Source of the DNA: Haloarcula sebkhae
GTDB lineage: Archaea > Halobacteriota > Halobacteria > Halobacteriales > Haloarculaceae
Direction: 5' to 3'
DNA length: 64,000 nucleotides
NCBI RefSeq assembly: GCF_014647415.1
Contig: NZ_BMPD01000008.1
Span: forward strand, 1 to 64,000
Shown here: in pieces, positions 8,405 through 18,773 of the stretch
Position numbering within the stretch: the stretch's first letter is position 1
Layout: the number at the start of each line of letters is the position of its first letter
Notes under the pieces: generated by a model
What the model was told of the DNA's origin: nothing
Database searches by the model: none
Seen by the model: the letters and a program-made list of their open reading frames with translations, nothing else
Position numbers and translations under genes: made by a program

Positions 8405-9031
8405 TTAAGTATTCCGCTTGGCGAGAACGTTCGCTATCGCGACGTATTTTGCCGCCGCCCGGTCCGACTCCAGCGGTTTCGACACCGACGGAACGTGTAC
8501 CGTCTCTGGGCAGGACAGCAGTGGCGATGGGTTTACGGACCCGTCACTGCCGACGAGGACCGCGAGCGCGGGCGGGGCATCGAGCGCACGGGCCATCGCC
8601 GCAGTCTTGGCTGCGTCGGTAAGGCTTTGGCGGGTTGGTGCGCTCACGAGCACTGTCCTGTCAGCCGCCCGCAGCGGCCGGGCGGCGTCCGGGCCAGCCC
8701 CGGCCGGACAGTCGAGTATCACCGGGCGATTACGTCGGGGCAGTGTGTCGATGGCAGTGTCGACAGCGGCTTCGGTTGCGTCCTGACAGGGGAGTACGTC
8801 GACGTTCTCGACGGCCGTCGCGCGCTGCGCAACTGTGGTCGGCTCAGCCGAGACTGTGATATCAGCGATTCCGGGTGCCGGGTCGACCCCAGCGCGACGG
8901 TGGAGGTTCGGCATATCACGATCGGTGTCCACGACCAGCGACCGTCTGGTCGGCGTCCCCAGTGCCTGACCCACGCCGAGGGCGATGGTCGTTTTGCCAC
9001 AGCCACCCTTGCCGCCAGCGATTGCGAGCAT
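8405..9031 (-). CDS. MinD/ParA-like P-loop ATPase
   Basis: A 208-residue deviant-Walker-A ATPase starting MLAIAGGKGGCGKTTIALGV; the signature lysine lies in GGKGGCGKTT at 6-15. The switch region PVILDCPAGAGPDAARPL is intact and VLVSAPTRQSLTDAAKTA follows. It is shorter than classic MinD (about 260 residues), and I do not see a clear C-terminal amphipathic membrane-targeting helix. The start at 9031 was preferred over an ATG 60 nt upstream because the fold begins at this methionine. Members position proteins or organelles, or segregate DNA; the partner here is probably the RecA-fold protein encoded 28 nt downstream. Confidence 0.82.
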   Translation of the reverse strand: MLAIAGGKGGCGKTTIALGVGQALGTPTRRSLVVDTDRDMPNLHRRAGVDPAPGIADITVSAEPTTVAQRATAVENVDVLPCQDATEAAVDTAIDTLPRRNRPVILDCPAGAGPDAARPLRAADRTVLVSAPTRQSLTDAAKTAAMARALDAPPALAVLVGSDGSVNPSPLLSCPETVHVPSVSKPLESDRAAAKYVAIANVLAKRNT

Positions 9032-9292
9032 ACTGGGGATGGACCGTCTATCGGGTTTGAAACCTTGTACTGGAGTCGAGAACATTGACAACCGAACTGG
9101 GTCGAAAGGACTGGCTTACGTCGGTTGGCCGTTGCCTACTCTTATACGGTCGTTATACGCTGTACGCCCCCTGTCCACAGCGGGCCTGTGTTTTCAACGG
9201 CGACGGTTCCGACAGCCGAACCGTTCGAGTCCGTTCTCAATGGGCCTTGATAGCGTGTGTGTAACAATATTGGTGACACCGTGACTGTGGGT
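9032..9292. promoter_or_regulatory. Divergent intergenic region with paired TTATACG boxes
   Basis: This 261-bp gap separates the minus-strand MinD-like gene from the plus-strand isomerase gene. It contains two identical TTATACG boxes at 9142-9148 and 9153-9159, spaced 11 bp apart, about one helical turn. They are too far from either start for a leaderless promoter, so they may mark a regulator site, a longer leader or an unannotated RNA. No coding frame in the gap looks genuine. Confidence 0.4.
9262..9275 (+). promoter_or_regulatory. Core promoter element of isomerase gene (shared motif)
   Basis: TAACAATATTGGTG begins 31 nt before the ATG at 9293. A 13/14 copy stands 32 nt before the ATG of the next gene (10254-10267). 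The position fits a TATA-type box, and the match extends past the box, so the two genes may share a regulator. Confidence 0.5.
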
Positions 9293-10225
9293 ATGGGTAG
9301 TGGACCGAACACGGCCCTTCAGTTATACAGTATCCGCACCCTGTCCGAACCGCTCCCCGAAATCGTCCGTCGTGTCGGCACTGCAGGCTACGATGGGGTC
9401 GAATTCGCTCACCGGTTCCACGAGGAACCGCCCAAAGATATCGCAGCAGCACTTGATGACGTGGATCTCGAACCGGTCGCTGTCCACGCGGACCTCCCAG
9501 AGATTGAGGCTGCGTTGGACGGAGAGTCAGACCTGCTGGTCCGGTGTCGAACAGTAGGCTGTGACACACTCGTTATCCCGCATTTATCGGCGTCCGAGCT
9601 TCAAACTCGGAGCGATATCCGCGCGCTCTCCCACCGGCTTCGCGACGTAGCAGCCGGCCTCGAAGCGTGTGATATGCAGCTCGGGTATCATACCGGACGA
9701 CGGACATTCCGACCCTTCCTTCCGGATGCGGCGGGCAAACTCATCGACGAAACGCCGATACCCGCAGCCGTCGGGGAATACACACACCAGGCGCTGACTA
9801 ACTTTCAGGCGACCGATCAGACGACGATACCGAGTGAGACACCCATGTGGAACCTGCTCGCTCGAACCATGCCGGCGGAACTCACGTTCGAACCGGAGGT
9901 CGCTGAGATCCGTGAGGCCGGCTACGACCCAGCCGAGTTCCTTTCACTCGGTGGTGAGCGTATCGAGATGGTACACCTCCGGGATGTCGCTCCAATCGGG
10001 CCGTTCCGGGGCTACACGGACGTCCCACACGGAGAGGGCGTTGTAGATATGGAGGCAGTTCTGGACGCCGCCAGCGACGCTGGCGTCGACTGGGTGATCT
10101 ACGAAAACGAACTCGACAGCGACCCGATGGCGAAGATCGATCACGGGAGGGAAACGCTAGAATGTCTCCTTGACGGGAGTAAGCCGTCGCGAAGTTCCAC
10201 ACGGCTGTCAGCCACGAGTTCGTGA
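9293..10225 (+). CDS. Sugar phosphate isomerase/epimerase family protein (TIM barrel)
   Basis: A 310-residue AP-endonuclease-2/xylose-isomerase-like TIM barrel. It opens NTALQLYSIRTLSEPLPEIV, the usual first strand of this family, followed by GYDGVEFAHRF and VAVHADLPEIE. The C-terminal part has IEMVHLRDVAPIG, a PHGEGVVDMEAVL segment and DWVIYENELDSDPM. Glu and His residues in those strands are the expected metal ligands. Substrate specificity cannot be read from the sequence. The start at 9293 (MGSGPN) was chosen because of the promoter element 31 nt upstream. It neighbours the FG-GAP protein gene and shares its promoter motif. Confidence 0.8.
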   Translation: MGSGPNTALQLYSIRTLSEPLPEIVRRVGTAGYDGVEFAHRFHEEPPKDIAAALDDVDLEPVAVHADLPEIEAALDGESDLLVRCRTVGCDTLVIPHLSASELQTRSDIRALSHRLRDVAAGLEACDMQLGYHTGRRTFRPFLPDAAGKLIDETPIPAAVGEYTHQALTNFQATDQTTIPSETPMWNLLARTMPAELTFEPEVAEIREAGYDPAEFLSLGGERIEMVHLRDVAPIGPFRGYTDVPHGEGVVDMEAVLDAASDAGVDWVIYENELDSDPMAKIDHGRETLECLLDGSKPSRSSTRLSATSS

Positions 10226-10253
10226 CCGCCGTCGGTCGGTGTTAGCCCGGCTA

Positions 10254-10267
10254 TAACAATACTGGTG
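10254..10267 (+). promoter_or_regulatory. Core promoter element of FG-GAP gene (shared motif)
   Basis: TAACAATACTGGTG begins 32 nt before the ATG at 10286 and differs at one base from the element before the upstream isomerase gene. A TATA-like CTATAACA (10251-10258) overlaps it. Confidence 0.5.
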
Positions 10268-10285
10268 CACCCGAACGGCTGGGAC

Positions 10286-11422
10286 ATGAACCTCCATCAC
10301 GAGCGCATCGAAGCCTCGCCACCGGCGAGCACGATGAGCTTCTGTCTCACGACCGACCTCACGGGGAACGGTCGGCCAGATGTTATCGTCGGGGCGCTCG
10401 GCGACGAACATGAGGTCCAGTTCCCACTCGTCGACAAGTCAGTCGACTTGCTGTCCGTGTTCGGCATGGGGCCGCTGGCCCGCTGGCTCCAGACGAACGT
10501 GTTCTGGTACGAGAACCCCGGCTGGGAGCGACACGACGTTGCCAGCGCACCGGAACTCTCCGTCGGCGGCTCGCTCGGTGATATAACGGGAAACGGTCGT
10601 CCGGACATGGTCGCCGGCCAGAACATCCACCAGCACAAACTGTGGTGGTTCGAGATACCGGACGACCCCCGGGAGCAGTGGACGCGGCGGCTCATCACTG
10701 ACGACTTCGAGAAGTATCACGACACCGCTGTGGCGGACGTGGACGGCGATGGCCAGAACGAGGTTATCGGACTGTCTCAGGAGTCCAAGACGGTGTTCTA
10801 CTACGATATTCCCGACGACCCGACCCGGGAGCCGTGGCCGGTGACGAACCGCCACATCGTCGCCGAAGACCTCGATGTTGAAGGTGTCGCTGTCGAAGAT
10901 GTCGACGGCGACGGCGAGGTCGAGATCGTCGCCGGCCCCAACATCTTCGACCGGACGGCCGATGGGTGGGACCGGGAGCCGATCGCCGAGGGCTGGCAGT
11001 GTACCCGCGTCGCTATCGAGGACATCGACGGCGACGGCGATCTGGAAATAATCCTTGTCGAGGGTGACGAACCGTACCTCGACGACCGCCCGGCCAGGCT
11101 GGGCGTGTTCGACCCGCCCGAGTGGGACCTGACTTTGTTGCACGACGACCTCTCGAACCCACACAGCCTCGACGTGGCGGACCTCGACGGCGACGGGAGT
11201 CCCGACATCTTCGTCGCGGAAATGGGGCTTGAGGACGGACACGAACCGCGACAGCTCGTGTTCCACAACGACGGCGCGGGGAATTTCGAGCAGAAAGAAC
11301 TGAATACCGGTATCCCTACCCACGAGGCGAAGGTCGTCGACCTCGACGGTGACGGCGTTCCCGATATCGTCGGCAAGGCATACACCGAGCCACGCGTCGA
11401 CGTCTGGCAGAGCAATCCCTGA
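10286..11422 (+). CDS. FG-GAP/VCBS repeat beta-propeller protein, apparently cytosolic
   Basis: A 378-residue protein built of about seven repeats, each with a calcium-binding-like D-x-D/T-x-D/N-G motif. Examples are LTGNGRPDVIVGA, ITGNGRPDMVAGQ, VDGDGQNEVIGL, VDGDGEVEIVAGP, IDGDGDLEIILVE, LDGDGSPDIFVAE and LDGDGVPDIVGK. Seven units suggest a closed seven-bladed propeller. Unlike most VCBS/FG-GAP proteins there is no Sec, Tat or lipobox signal: the N-terminus starts MNLHHERIEASP. The start at 10286 was preferred over an upstream GTG because of the promoter spacing. Its role is unknown; the sugar-isomerase neighbour suggests carbohydrate metabolism. Confidence 0.82.
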   Translation: MNLHHERIEASPPASTMSFCLTTDLTGNGRPDVIVGALGDEHEVQFPLVDKSVDLLSVFGMGPLARWLQTNVFWYENPGWERHDVASAPELSVGGSLGDITGNGRPDMVAGQNIHQHKLWWFEIPDDPREQWTRRLITDDFEKYHDTAVADVDGDGQNEVIGLSQESKTVFYYDIPDDPTREPWPVTNRHIVAEDLDVEGVAVEDVDGDGEVEIVAGPNIFDRTADGWDREPIAEGWQCTRVAIEDIDGDGDLEIILVEGDEPYLDDRPARLGVFDPPEWDLTLLHDDLSNPHSLDVADLDGDGSPDIFVAEMGLEDGHEPRQLVFHNDGAGNFEQKELNTGIPTHEAKVVDLDGDGVPDIVGKAYTEPRVDVWQSNP

Positions 11423-11531
11423 CCCGTATTGCTATTTCGGCCGCTATTTCTTTCTGACCTGATGATGTAAGCGACCGTTCAATTCCCGTGTCGGGGGATT
11501 CAAGACCGTCCGGAGCGCGGTACCGAGTGAA

Positions 11532-12446
11532 ATGCGGCACGACCACATCATCAGCGCGAAACAACTCTCGCGGGGCGACATCGAGACGGTGCTCGACCGC
11601 GCGGCTGACATCGCAGCTGACCCGGGGGCGTTTGCGGACCGGCACAGCGACACGTTGCTTGGGCTCCTCTTTTTCGAGCCGAGTACCCGGACGAAGATGA
11701 GCTTCACAACGGCGATGAAACGCCTCGGCGGCGACATCGTCGACATGGGTTCTGTCGAGTCCTCCAGCGTGAAGAAAGGCGAGTCACTGGCCGATACCGT
11801 CCGCGTCGTTGAGGGGTACACCGACGCGCTCGTGCTCCGGCATCCCATGGAGGGGTCCGCAAAGATGGCGAGCGAATTCGTCGACGTGCCGCTCGTCAAC
11901 GCCGGCGACGGGGCCGGCCAGCACCCGACACAGACGCTGCTGGACCTCTACACGATCCGTGAGAACGCGGGCTTCGACGACCTGACTATCGGTATCATGG
12001 GTGACCTGAAGTACGGACGGACGGTCCACTCGCTGGCCCACGCACTCACGACCGTCGACGCCAGTCAGCACTTCATCAGTCCGGAGTCGCTTCAGCTTCC
12101 GCGTTCAGTCCGCTACGACCTCCACGAGGCCGGTGCGGGCGTCCGCGAGCACACCGAACTCGACGAGATACTCCCGGAACTGGACGTGCTCTACGTGACG
12201 CGCATTCAGGCCGAGCGGTTCCCGGACGAGAGCGAGTATCGCGAAGTCGCCGGCCAGTACCAGATCGACGCTGCCACGCTTGAGGCGGCCAAGGACGATC
12301 TGACCGTGATGCACCCGCTTCCGCGGGTCGACGAGATTGCCCACGATGTCGACGAAACCACTCACGCACAGTACTTCCAACAGGCCCACAACGGCGTCCC
12401 GGTACGGATGGCGCTGCTTGACCTGATGCTTGGAGGCGACCAATGA
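11532..12446 (+). CDS. pyrB: Aspartate carbamoyltransferase catalytic subunit
   Basis: A 304-residue enzyme catalysing the committed step of pyrimidine synthesis, carbamoyl phosphate plus aspartate to N-carbamoylaspartate. The carbamoyl phosphate loop [11 protein letters not shown] is clear, [11 protein letters not shown] lies in the middle, and the aspartate-domain motif [10 protein letters not shown] is near the C-terminus. The length is typical. Its stop overlaps the pyrI start by 4 bases (ATGA), as in other archaea, so the two subunits are translationally coupled and probably form the ATCase holoenzyme. Confidence 0.95.
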   Translation: MRHDHIISAKQLSRGDIETVLDRAADIAADPGAFADRHSDTLLGLLFFEPSTRTKMSFTTAMKRLGGDIVDMGSVESSSVKKGESLADTVRVVEGYTDALVLRHPMEGSAKMASEFVDVPLVNAGDGAGQHPTQTLLDLYTIRENAGFDDLTIGIMGDLKYGRTVHSLAHALTTVDASQHFISPESLQLPRSVRYDLHEAGAGVREHTELDEILPELDVLYVTRIQAERFPDESEYREVAGQYQIDAATLEAAKDDLTVMHPLPRVDEIAHDVDETTHAQYFQQAHNGVPVRMALLDLMLGGDQ

Positions 12447-12910
12447 GCAACAACGACCAGCAACTCCGCGTCTCGAAGATCCAGAACGGCACCGTCATCG
12501 ATCACATTGCGGGTGGACAGGCGCTGAACGTCCTGGCAATTCTCGGCATCGACGGCACCAGCGGCGACTCCGTTTCCGTCGCGATGAATATGCCCTCGGA
12601 CCGTCTGGGGCACAAAGATGTCGTCAAAGTCGAGGGCCGCGAACTCTCCCAAGACGAGGTCGACGTACTCTCGCTCATCGCCCCCGCAGCGACGATCAAT
12701 ATCATTCGCGACTACGATGTCGTCGAAAAAGGCCGCGTCGAGCGGCCGTCGGTCGTCGAGGGCGTCCTCGAATGCCCGAACCACAACTGCATCACGACCG
12801 AAGACGAACCAGTCGACTCGCGCTTTGCCGTCGGCGACGACGGCGTCCGCTGTGAGTACTGCGATACGATCATCCGCGACGACCTGCCGGCACACATCCT
12901 CGCAGAGTAG
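12443..12910 (+). CDS. pyrI: Aspartate carbamoyltransferase regulatory subunit
   Basis: A 155-residue PyrI. The N-terminal nucleotide-binding domain ([21 protein letters not shown]) senses CTP and ATP in known homologues. The C-terminal zinc domain carries four cysteines, CPNHNC (about residues 110-115) and CEYC (about 143-146), that hold Zn and contact the catalytic chain. It directly follows and overlaps pyrB, and length and domain order are standard. Confidence 0.95.
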   Translation: MSNNDQQLRVSKIQNGTVIDHIAGGQALNVLAILGIDGTSGDSVSVAMNMPSDRLGHKDVVKVEGRELSQDEVDVLSLIAPAATINIIRDYDVVEKGRVERPSVVEGVLECPNHNCITTEDEPVDSRFAVGDDGVRCEYCDTIIRDDLPAHILAE

Positions 12911-12931
12911 GCTGTTCTTGCTGTCGTTTGG

Positions 12932-13798
12932 CTACTGTAGCCAGATGCTCGCAAAGGAGTCGAAGTAGTCTGCACCAGTATCGACCAGTACGTGGTCCGC
13001 GCCGAGTGCCGTCACGCGGTTGGACACCGAGTCGATGTGGGCGTCGAGCCGCGACTGGTACGTCTCGGCTAGCGAGCCGCTGAAATACGATCGGCGTGTC
13101 TCGTCACTTTCCGGGTCGGCAAACAGCACGTCACCGACGACGCCGGGGTCTCGCTCCCCCGGGGCGACCACGCGGACTAACAGTACGTCGGCGTCGTTAC
13201 GTGCGAGCGCGGCGACACCGGATTCGAGTGCCTCTGGCTCGGCCAGGCAGTCGCTGAACACGACGACGAGTGAGCGCGAGCGAATGCGTTTGGCGTATGC
13301 CTCTAGGGCGGATTCGAAGTCCGCTTTCTCCGCCGGCGAAACCTCGTTCAGTTGGTCGATGAGCGAGAGGAGTTCGCCCCGGTTCGACTGGCCTGTATCG
13401 ATACGGTCCACCCGGTCGCGGAACGTACAGAACCGGAAGTCATTGTTCTCTTCGGCGGTGAGATAGGCGAAGCCGAGCCCGAGCTTGGCGGCGTACTCGA
13501 ACTTGTGGCTCGCCGCGTCGCCGTAGTCCATCGATGCACTCGTGTCGACGAGTAGGTGGACGGTCAGGCTCCGTTCTTCCTCGTACTGCTTGATAAAGTA
13601 TTCCTCGGTGCGGGCGAACAGCTTCCAGTCGATACGCCGCGTGTCGTCCCCCGGCGAGTAGCGCCGGTAGTCGCTGAATGTGAGTCCTTCCCCGACTCGC
13701 GGGGACTCCTGATCCCCCTGCCGAATCGAGGTCGTCTGGCGGTTCAGCGCCGCGGTGAACCGGCCGAGCTCGTCCAGAAAGTCCGGCTCGATAGTCAC
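12932..13798 (-). CDS. DUF58 domain protein (last gene of vWA/MoxR operon)
   Basis: A 288-residue protein with the DUF58 signature RRYSPGDDTRRIDWKLFART at about residues 50-70. It is followed by a von Willebrand A-like fold with LLVDTSASMDYGD (DxSxS metal site) and a later VVVFSDCLAEPE strand. The GTG start at 13798 is chosen because a strong GGAGGG ribosome binding site lies just upstream; an open frame continuing upstream overlaps moxR and reads as non-coding. DUF58 proteins normally travel with MoxR ATPases, whose gene lies 55 nt upstream. No membrane segment is seen, unlike many bacterial DUF58 proteins. Confidence 0.85.
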   Translation of the reverse strand: MTIEPDFLDELGRFTAALNRQTTSIRQGDQESPRVGEGLTFSDYRRYSPGDDTRRIDWKLFARTEEYFIKQYEEERSLTVHLLVDTSASMDYGDAASHKFEYAAKLGLGFAYLTAEENNDFRFCTFRDRVDRIDTGQSNRGELLSLIDQLNEVSPAEKADFESALEAYAKRIRSRSLVVVFSDCLAEPEALESGVAALARNDADVLLVRVVAPGERDPGVVGDVLFADPESDETRRSYFSGSLAETYQSRLDAHIDSVSNRVTALGADHVLVDTGADYFDSFASIWLQ

Positions 13799-13853
13799 GG
13801 CTGTCCCTCCCACTCTTGCTGGGCCGCCCGCTGAACCGCAGTCACCGGGTAGT

Positions 13854-14791
<938 letters not shown>

Positions 14792-14795
<4 letters not shown>

Positions 14796-15748
14796 GGGTC
14801 GGTGTCCTCGTCGTCTGTGTCTCGGTCTCGAATCCTGAGATTGTACTCGCGGATGAGGTCCGCATCTTCGACTTCTTCCTGGCTGGCGAACCCGGCCTGC
14901 TGACTGTCGACCGTGCCGCCACCGCTCCCCGGCTCCCCGGCGTCCGGCGACGATGGGAACGACTGGTCCCGGTCGATTTCCTCCTCACCGCCAGTCGAAT
15001 CGATCTCGGCGGTGAGGTTCTCGTCGCCGGCCTGCACGTCCTCGCTGTCGCCGAGTATCGCGTCGCCGTCTTCGAGCCCCTCGTACTCGCTGGGCCGGTC
15101 GTTCGGCGACTCCGTCTCGACCGGGTTGCGGTCGAGTAGGCCGATGTCGACGACGGCCACCTGCACTGTCGCCAGGCTCAGCAGGATAACGACGATAAGC
15201 GTGCCGAGCAGCCGCCGGCTATCGACGAGTGCGATGCTCGAACTCTGTTTCAACCCATCGAGAACATCCTCGTAGAGCCGGGCCGCCATCCGCGTTTCGG
15301 CCCCGTCCTCGACCGCGTCCCGGGCCGTTCGGAGCGCGTCGGTGACGTTCGCGTTTGCGGCCTCGAACTGCTCGACGAGCGGCTGGCGGACCCGGTGCAG
15401 GTACTCGCCGATGAACCAGACCCCCCCAACGGCGAGGCCGACGACTGCACCCGTGGGGAAGGTCAGCTTCGGTATCGAGCGGCCGACAGCTGCCCCGACC
15501 GGGTCCGTCACCGCCGCCGGAACTGACACCTGTGTCGGGAGTTCGGCCGGCGAGAGGACAGTCAGGAGGATGTTCACCAGGAGAAAGATCAGCACCGCGT
15601 CAACGACGGCGTAGACGAACGCCGCCTTCTTGCCCTCGCGTCTCACCTCGGCGATGGCGGCGGCCATTCGTTCGCGTGCTTGCGCCCGTCCGTTTTCAGA
15701 CGGCTCCTCGACGCCGTTCTCTCCGGTGTCTGTGTCTGGTTCGTCCAT
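14792..15748 (-). CDS. Multi-span membrane protein of vWA/MoxR operon
   Basis: A 318-residue protein of unknown function. A charged N-terminus (about 1-40) precedes three likely membrane helices: FVYAVVDAVLIFLLVNILLT, TGAVVGLAVGGVWFIGEYL and LGTLIVVILLSLATVQVAVV. A long acidic C-terminal region follows with a Gly/Ser stretch (GEPGSGGGTVDSQQ) and ends IREYNLRIRDRDTD. It overlaps moxR by 4 bases and the coiled-coil gene by 1 base. I know it only as a haloarchaeal conserved protein. The helix-rich segment between spans two and three (LVEQFEAANANVTDALRTAR) may face the cytoplasm. Confidence 0.72.
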
Positions 15749-16410
15749 CAGTAGCCCTCGCAGGTAGCTTTGTCCTGGTTCTCCGGCTGGCTACAGAGCG
15801 TCTCGATATCGTCTCGCAGCTCTTGGTTTTGGTTTTCGAGCTCCTCGATATCGTCTTCGAGCGTGGAGATCCGTGATTCCAGCCTGTCGATGTCGTCCTG
15901 CAGGTCGGACACTTTGTCCTCCAGTTCTGCACGCTCGTCCTCTAGCTCCTCGTTTTCGATCTCCAGATCCCCGATTGTCGATTCGAGGTCGTCGACCTCG
16001 TCTTGTAGGTCGTTTCGCTCGCTGCGAAGCTCTGACACCGTCCCCTCAAGCTCGTTGACGCGATCCTCCCTCTCGCGAAGCGATTGCCGGGTCTCCGCTA
16101 ACTGGCTCTCTGTAGCGTTCAGTTGCTCTTCTGTCTGGTTCAGGTTGGTCGCGACTTGATCGACATCTTGCGACCGCGTCTCCAGTCGCTCTTCGAGTTC
16201 GTCGACGCGGGTCCGGGTAGATTCCAGGTTACTTCTGGTGTCGTCCAGATTCCCTCGAAGTTCGGCGTTTTCCTGTCTGAGATCCTGGTTCTGCGATCGT
16301 AGTTCGCTCGCGGAGTCCTGATACAGCACCGTTGTCCCGCCGGTGCCGACCATCGAGAGGAGGACGAACAATACGAGTCCGAGGTTGATTCGGCGGCCGA
16401 TTGCGCTCAC
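15748..16410 (-). CDS. Membrane-anchored long coiled-coil protein
   Basis: A 220-residue protein with one N-terminal membrane helix (about residues 8-30, INLGLVLFVLLSMVGTGGTT). About 170 residues of uninterrupted heptads follow (35-205, for example LEERLETRSQDVDQVATNL), giving a rod of roughly 25 nm if fully helical. Two cysteines near the C-terminus (TLCSQ and ATCEGY) could form a disulfide outside the cell. It overlaps the genes on both sides by 1-4 bases. No catalytic motif is present. A spacer or scaffold role between membrane and surface vWA domains is inference. Confidence 0.75.
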   Translation of the reverse strand: MSAIGRRINLGLVLFVLLSMVGTGGTTVLYQDSASELRSQNQDLRQENAELRGNLDDTRSNLESTRTRVDELEERLETRSQDVDQVATNLNQTEEQLNATESQLAETRQSLREREDRVNELEGTVSELRSERNDLQDEVDDLESTIGDLEIENEELEDERAELEDKVSDLQDDIDRLESRISTLEDDIEELENQNQELRDDIETLCSQPENQDKATCEGY

Positions 16411-18773
16411 GGGAGACCACTCTCCAGGGAGGTGCGACCGCGGTACACTTGAACACGCCGGGCGACCACCTCGCCGGTGAACAGCAGGAGTGCGCCGAGC
16501 AGGGCAACCCAGTCCCAGGTGTCCCGAACGGTCCGGACCCGGGTGGACTTCTGCCGTGCCTCTCTGGCTATCTGTTCGCCCTGGCTCGGGCTGAAGGTCT
16601 GCCCGCTCGTCGTTTCGACGAGCGCATCGAGGCTGTCACTCGGGCCGAAGGACGCGTACTCGACGGGGTAGTTCGCCGCGTACTCGGTGTCGAGTGCGGT
16701 CTGATATCCTGCCTCCCGAGGCGTGAACTCGCCGCGATACCGGCCGTCGCCGATCTGGCGGAAGGAGATGTTCGCCGCCTCCGGGCGGCTATCGCCCCGG
16801 TACGTCAGCGTTGTCGGACGCCCCACACGGGCGTCACCGACCGCCGTGACGCCGGTCTGGGTTCGCATTGGATCGCCGACCGCGTAATTGACCGATTTCG
16901 TGACGACCAGCGAGTCCGGCCGGTCGAGCAGGCCGCCCATCGTGTTGTCCGAATCGTAGGCGGTAATAGAGACCACGCGGCCCAGCCCGAACCGCCAGGA
17001 GGTGATGGCCGGCTTCCCGTCCGCGGTGGCGACCTGATAGTCGGCACCGGGCTTGACCTGGACGTTGTTCGCCTGACCGGGATTGGCTGTCAGCTCGACG
17101 CCGGAGGTGATGAACGTGTCCTCTGTGACGATGGTGAGGTTCTCCCCCTGGTAGCGCCGCGAGGAGCCGCCAAAGAGGAGCCGCAGCCGCTCGGTCTCGT
17201 CGGCCGCGAAGTACGAGCCGCCGGACTCGCTGGCGATCTGGCGCATCGTCGGGACGCCGACCCGCTTGCCGACGCCGACCGAGACGACGCGCGTCCCTTC
17301 GCGGCCCAGCTGGTTGGCGACGGCTGCCGGCGGGCCGAGCTGGTCCTGACCGTCACTGAGGAGGATGATCGTCCCTTCGCGGTCGCCCAGCAGTTCGTCG
17401 GCTCCCTGAAGCCCAACAGCGATATCGGTCGCGCCACCGCTTTCCAGCCGGCGTATCTTGTCGGCAGTCTCCGCCCGGTTCTGGCCGAGTGCTTGCATCT
17501 CCGAGACGCGATATGCGTCGTGGTTGAATGCGACGACGCCCACCCGGTTCTCGTCGCCGAGCTGGTCGAGTACATCCAGCGCGACGGCTTTCTGTATCGA
17601 GAGGCCGCCCTCGGCGCTACCGGACACGTCGACGAGAATGACGATGTTCGACTCGCCGCCGGTCGCGTTCCCCACGCGGACCGGGAGCATTGAGGCCACC
17701 GAGGACGTTTCATACCCACCGTTCTCGTAGGCGTTGTCGCCGCCCGCGACGACCAGCCCGCCACCGTTGATGACGAAGTCCTGCAACGCGGTGGCGTTCC
17801 CGATATTGCCCGACGGCGTGTCTTGCATGACGACGGCGGCGTAGTCGTCGAGGTCCGCCGGAACCGACGAGGCCGTCGAGACGTTGTACAGCGAGTCGAG
17901 ATAGTTTCGCAGCGGGTACTTGCCCTGTGAGACGTACAGCACGTCGGGCTGTTCGACGACGCGGACGCTCTTATAAAATACGTCGTTTCGCGCGTACTCG
18001 TCGTCGCCGGACAGCGTCGCAGTCACGCGGTGTGACCCGATTTCCTCGAACGTATGGTCGACGGTGAGCGTCCCGTCCGGTCGGAGTTCGCCTTCAGTGA
18101 CCGTCTCGCCGTCGATGGTCACCTCGACGGGCACCGATTCGATGACACTCACGCCCTCCATCGAGACGGTGTACTGGGACTGGACGCCGCGGCTCACCGT
18201 CGACGGCCCCGCTATCGCTACGGCACGCTCGGTGCGTGGCGACTGCGGGGTGACGCTATGGACAGTCGCGTTGAGCCCGGCGGCGTCCTCGGCGGCCGTC
18301 GCCAGGCTTCGACCCTCCGTGACGCGCCCGTCGGAGACGACGACGACCGTTCCGTTCTCTTGAAGATTTGCCGCCACGCCGTCACCGATCCGCGAGTTCG
18401 ACCCGCTGCCGATCGTCGCTCGCGTCACCGGAACCCCCTCGCCTTCGATGTCCTGTACCAGTTCGTCGGTCGTGTTCGGGTAGATGCCCATGCTCGCGGA
18501 TTCGTCTGTCAGCAGTGTCACGCCCGGTTCGCCCGGCGTCTCGCGGGTCTGGACGGTGTATGGTTCCATCGCGCCGAGCACGAGCAGGCAGACGATGAGC
18601 ACGCGGCTGGCGAGCAGGAGCCGGCGGCTCCGGTTCGAGGCCGATCGCGGCCCGCCGTCGCCGCGCCGGACCAGATATACGAGGAGGCCGACGGCGACCG
18701 GCAAGACGAGTAGCGGCCACAGGTGCTCGACGCCGACAGTGAGCCCCTCCGCGAGGGTGTATGAAACGGCCAT
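16407..18773 (-). CDS. Large membrane protein with two vWA domains
   Basis: A 788-residue protein. Two N-terminal membrane helices (about 19-36 and 52-69) come first, then a vWA-like segment with TDESASM (about 90-95). A second, fuller vWA domain with ILVDVSGSAEGGLSIQKA is near 380. Later are Ig-like regions and a final membrane helix (WDWVALLGALLLFTGEVVA). Both metal-site motifs keep the DxSxS pattern or close to it. The layout resembles BatA/BatB-type and YfbK-like membrane vWA proteins. It overlaps neighbours by 4 and 1 bases. The bulk of the chain should be extracytoplasmic; ligand and role are unknown. Confidence 0.82.
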   Translation of the reverse strand: MAVSYTLAEGLTVGVEHLWPLLVLPVAVGLLVYLVRRGDGGPRSASNRSRRLLLASRVLIVCLLVLGAMEPYTVQTRETPGEPGVTLLTDESASMGIYPNTTDELVQDIEGEGVPVTRATIGSGSNSRIGDGVAANLQENGTVVVVSDGRVTEGRSLATAAEDAAGLNATVHSVTPQSPRTERAVAIAGPSTVSRGVQSQYTVSMEGVSVIESVPVEVTIDGETVTEGELRPDGTLTVDHTFEEIGSHRVTATLSGDDEYARNDVFYKSVRVVEQPDVLYVSQGKYPLRNYLDSLYNVSTASSVPADLDDYAAVVMQDTPSGNIGNATALQDFVINGGGLVVAGGDNAYENGGYETSSVASMLPVRVGNATGGESNIVILVDVSGSAEGGLSIQKAVALDVLDQLGDENRVGVVAFNHDAYRVSEMQALGQNRAETADKIRRLESGGATDIAVGLQGADELLGDREGTIILLSDGQDQLGPPAAVANQLGREGTRVVSVGVGKRVGVPTMRQIASESGGSYFAADETERLRLLFGGSSRRYQGENLTIVTEDTFITSGVELTANPGQANNVQVKPGADYQVATADGKPAITSWRFGLGRVVSITAYDSDNTMGGLLDRPDSLVVTKSVNYAVGDPMRTQTGVTAVGDARVGRPTTLTYRGDSRPEAANISFRQIGDGRYRGEFTPREAGYQTALDTEYAANYPVEYASFGPSDSLDALVETTSGQTFSPSQGEQIAREARQKSTRVRTVRDTWDWVALLGALLLFTGEVVARRVQVYRGRTSLESGLP

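Noticed and set aside
16401..17693. 430-codon plus-strand frame opposite the large vWA gene
   Set aside because: No motif, antisense to a gene with clear vWA domains and overlapping operon structure.
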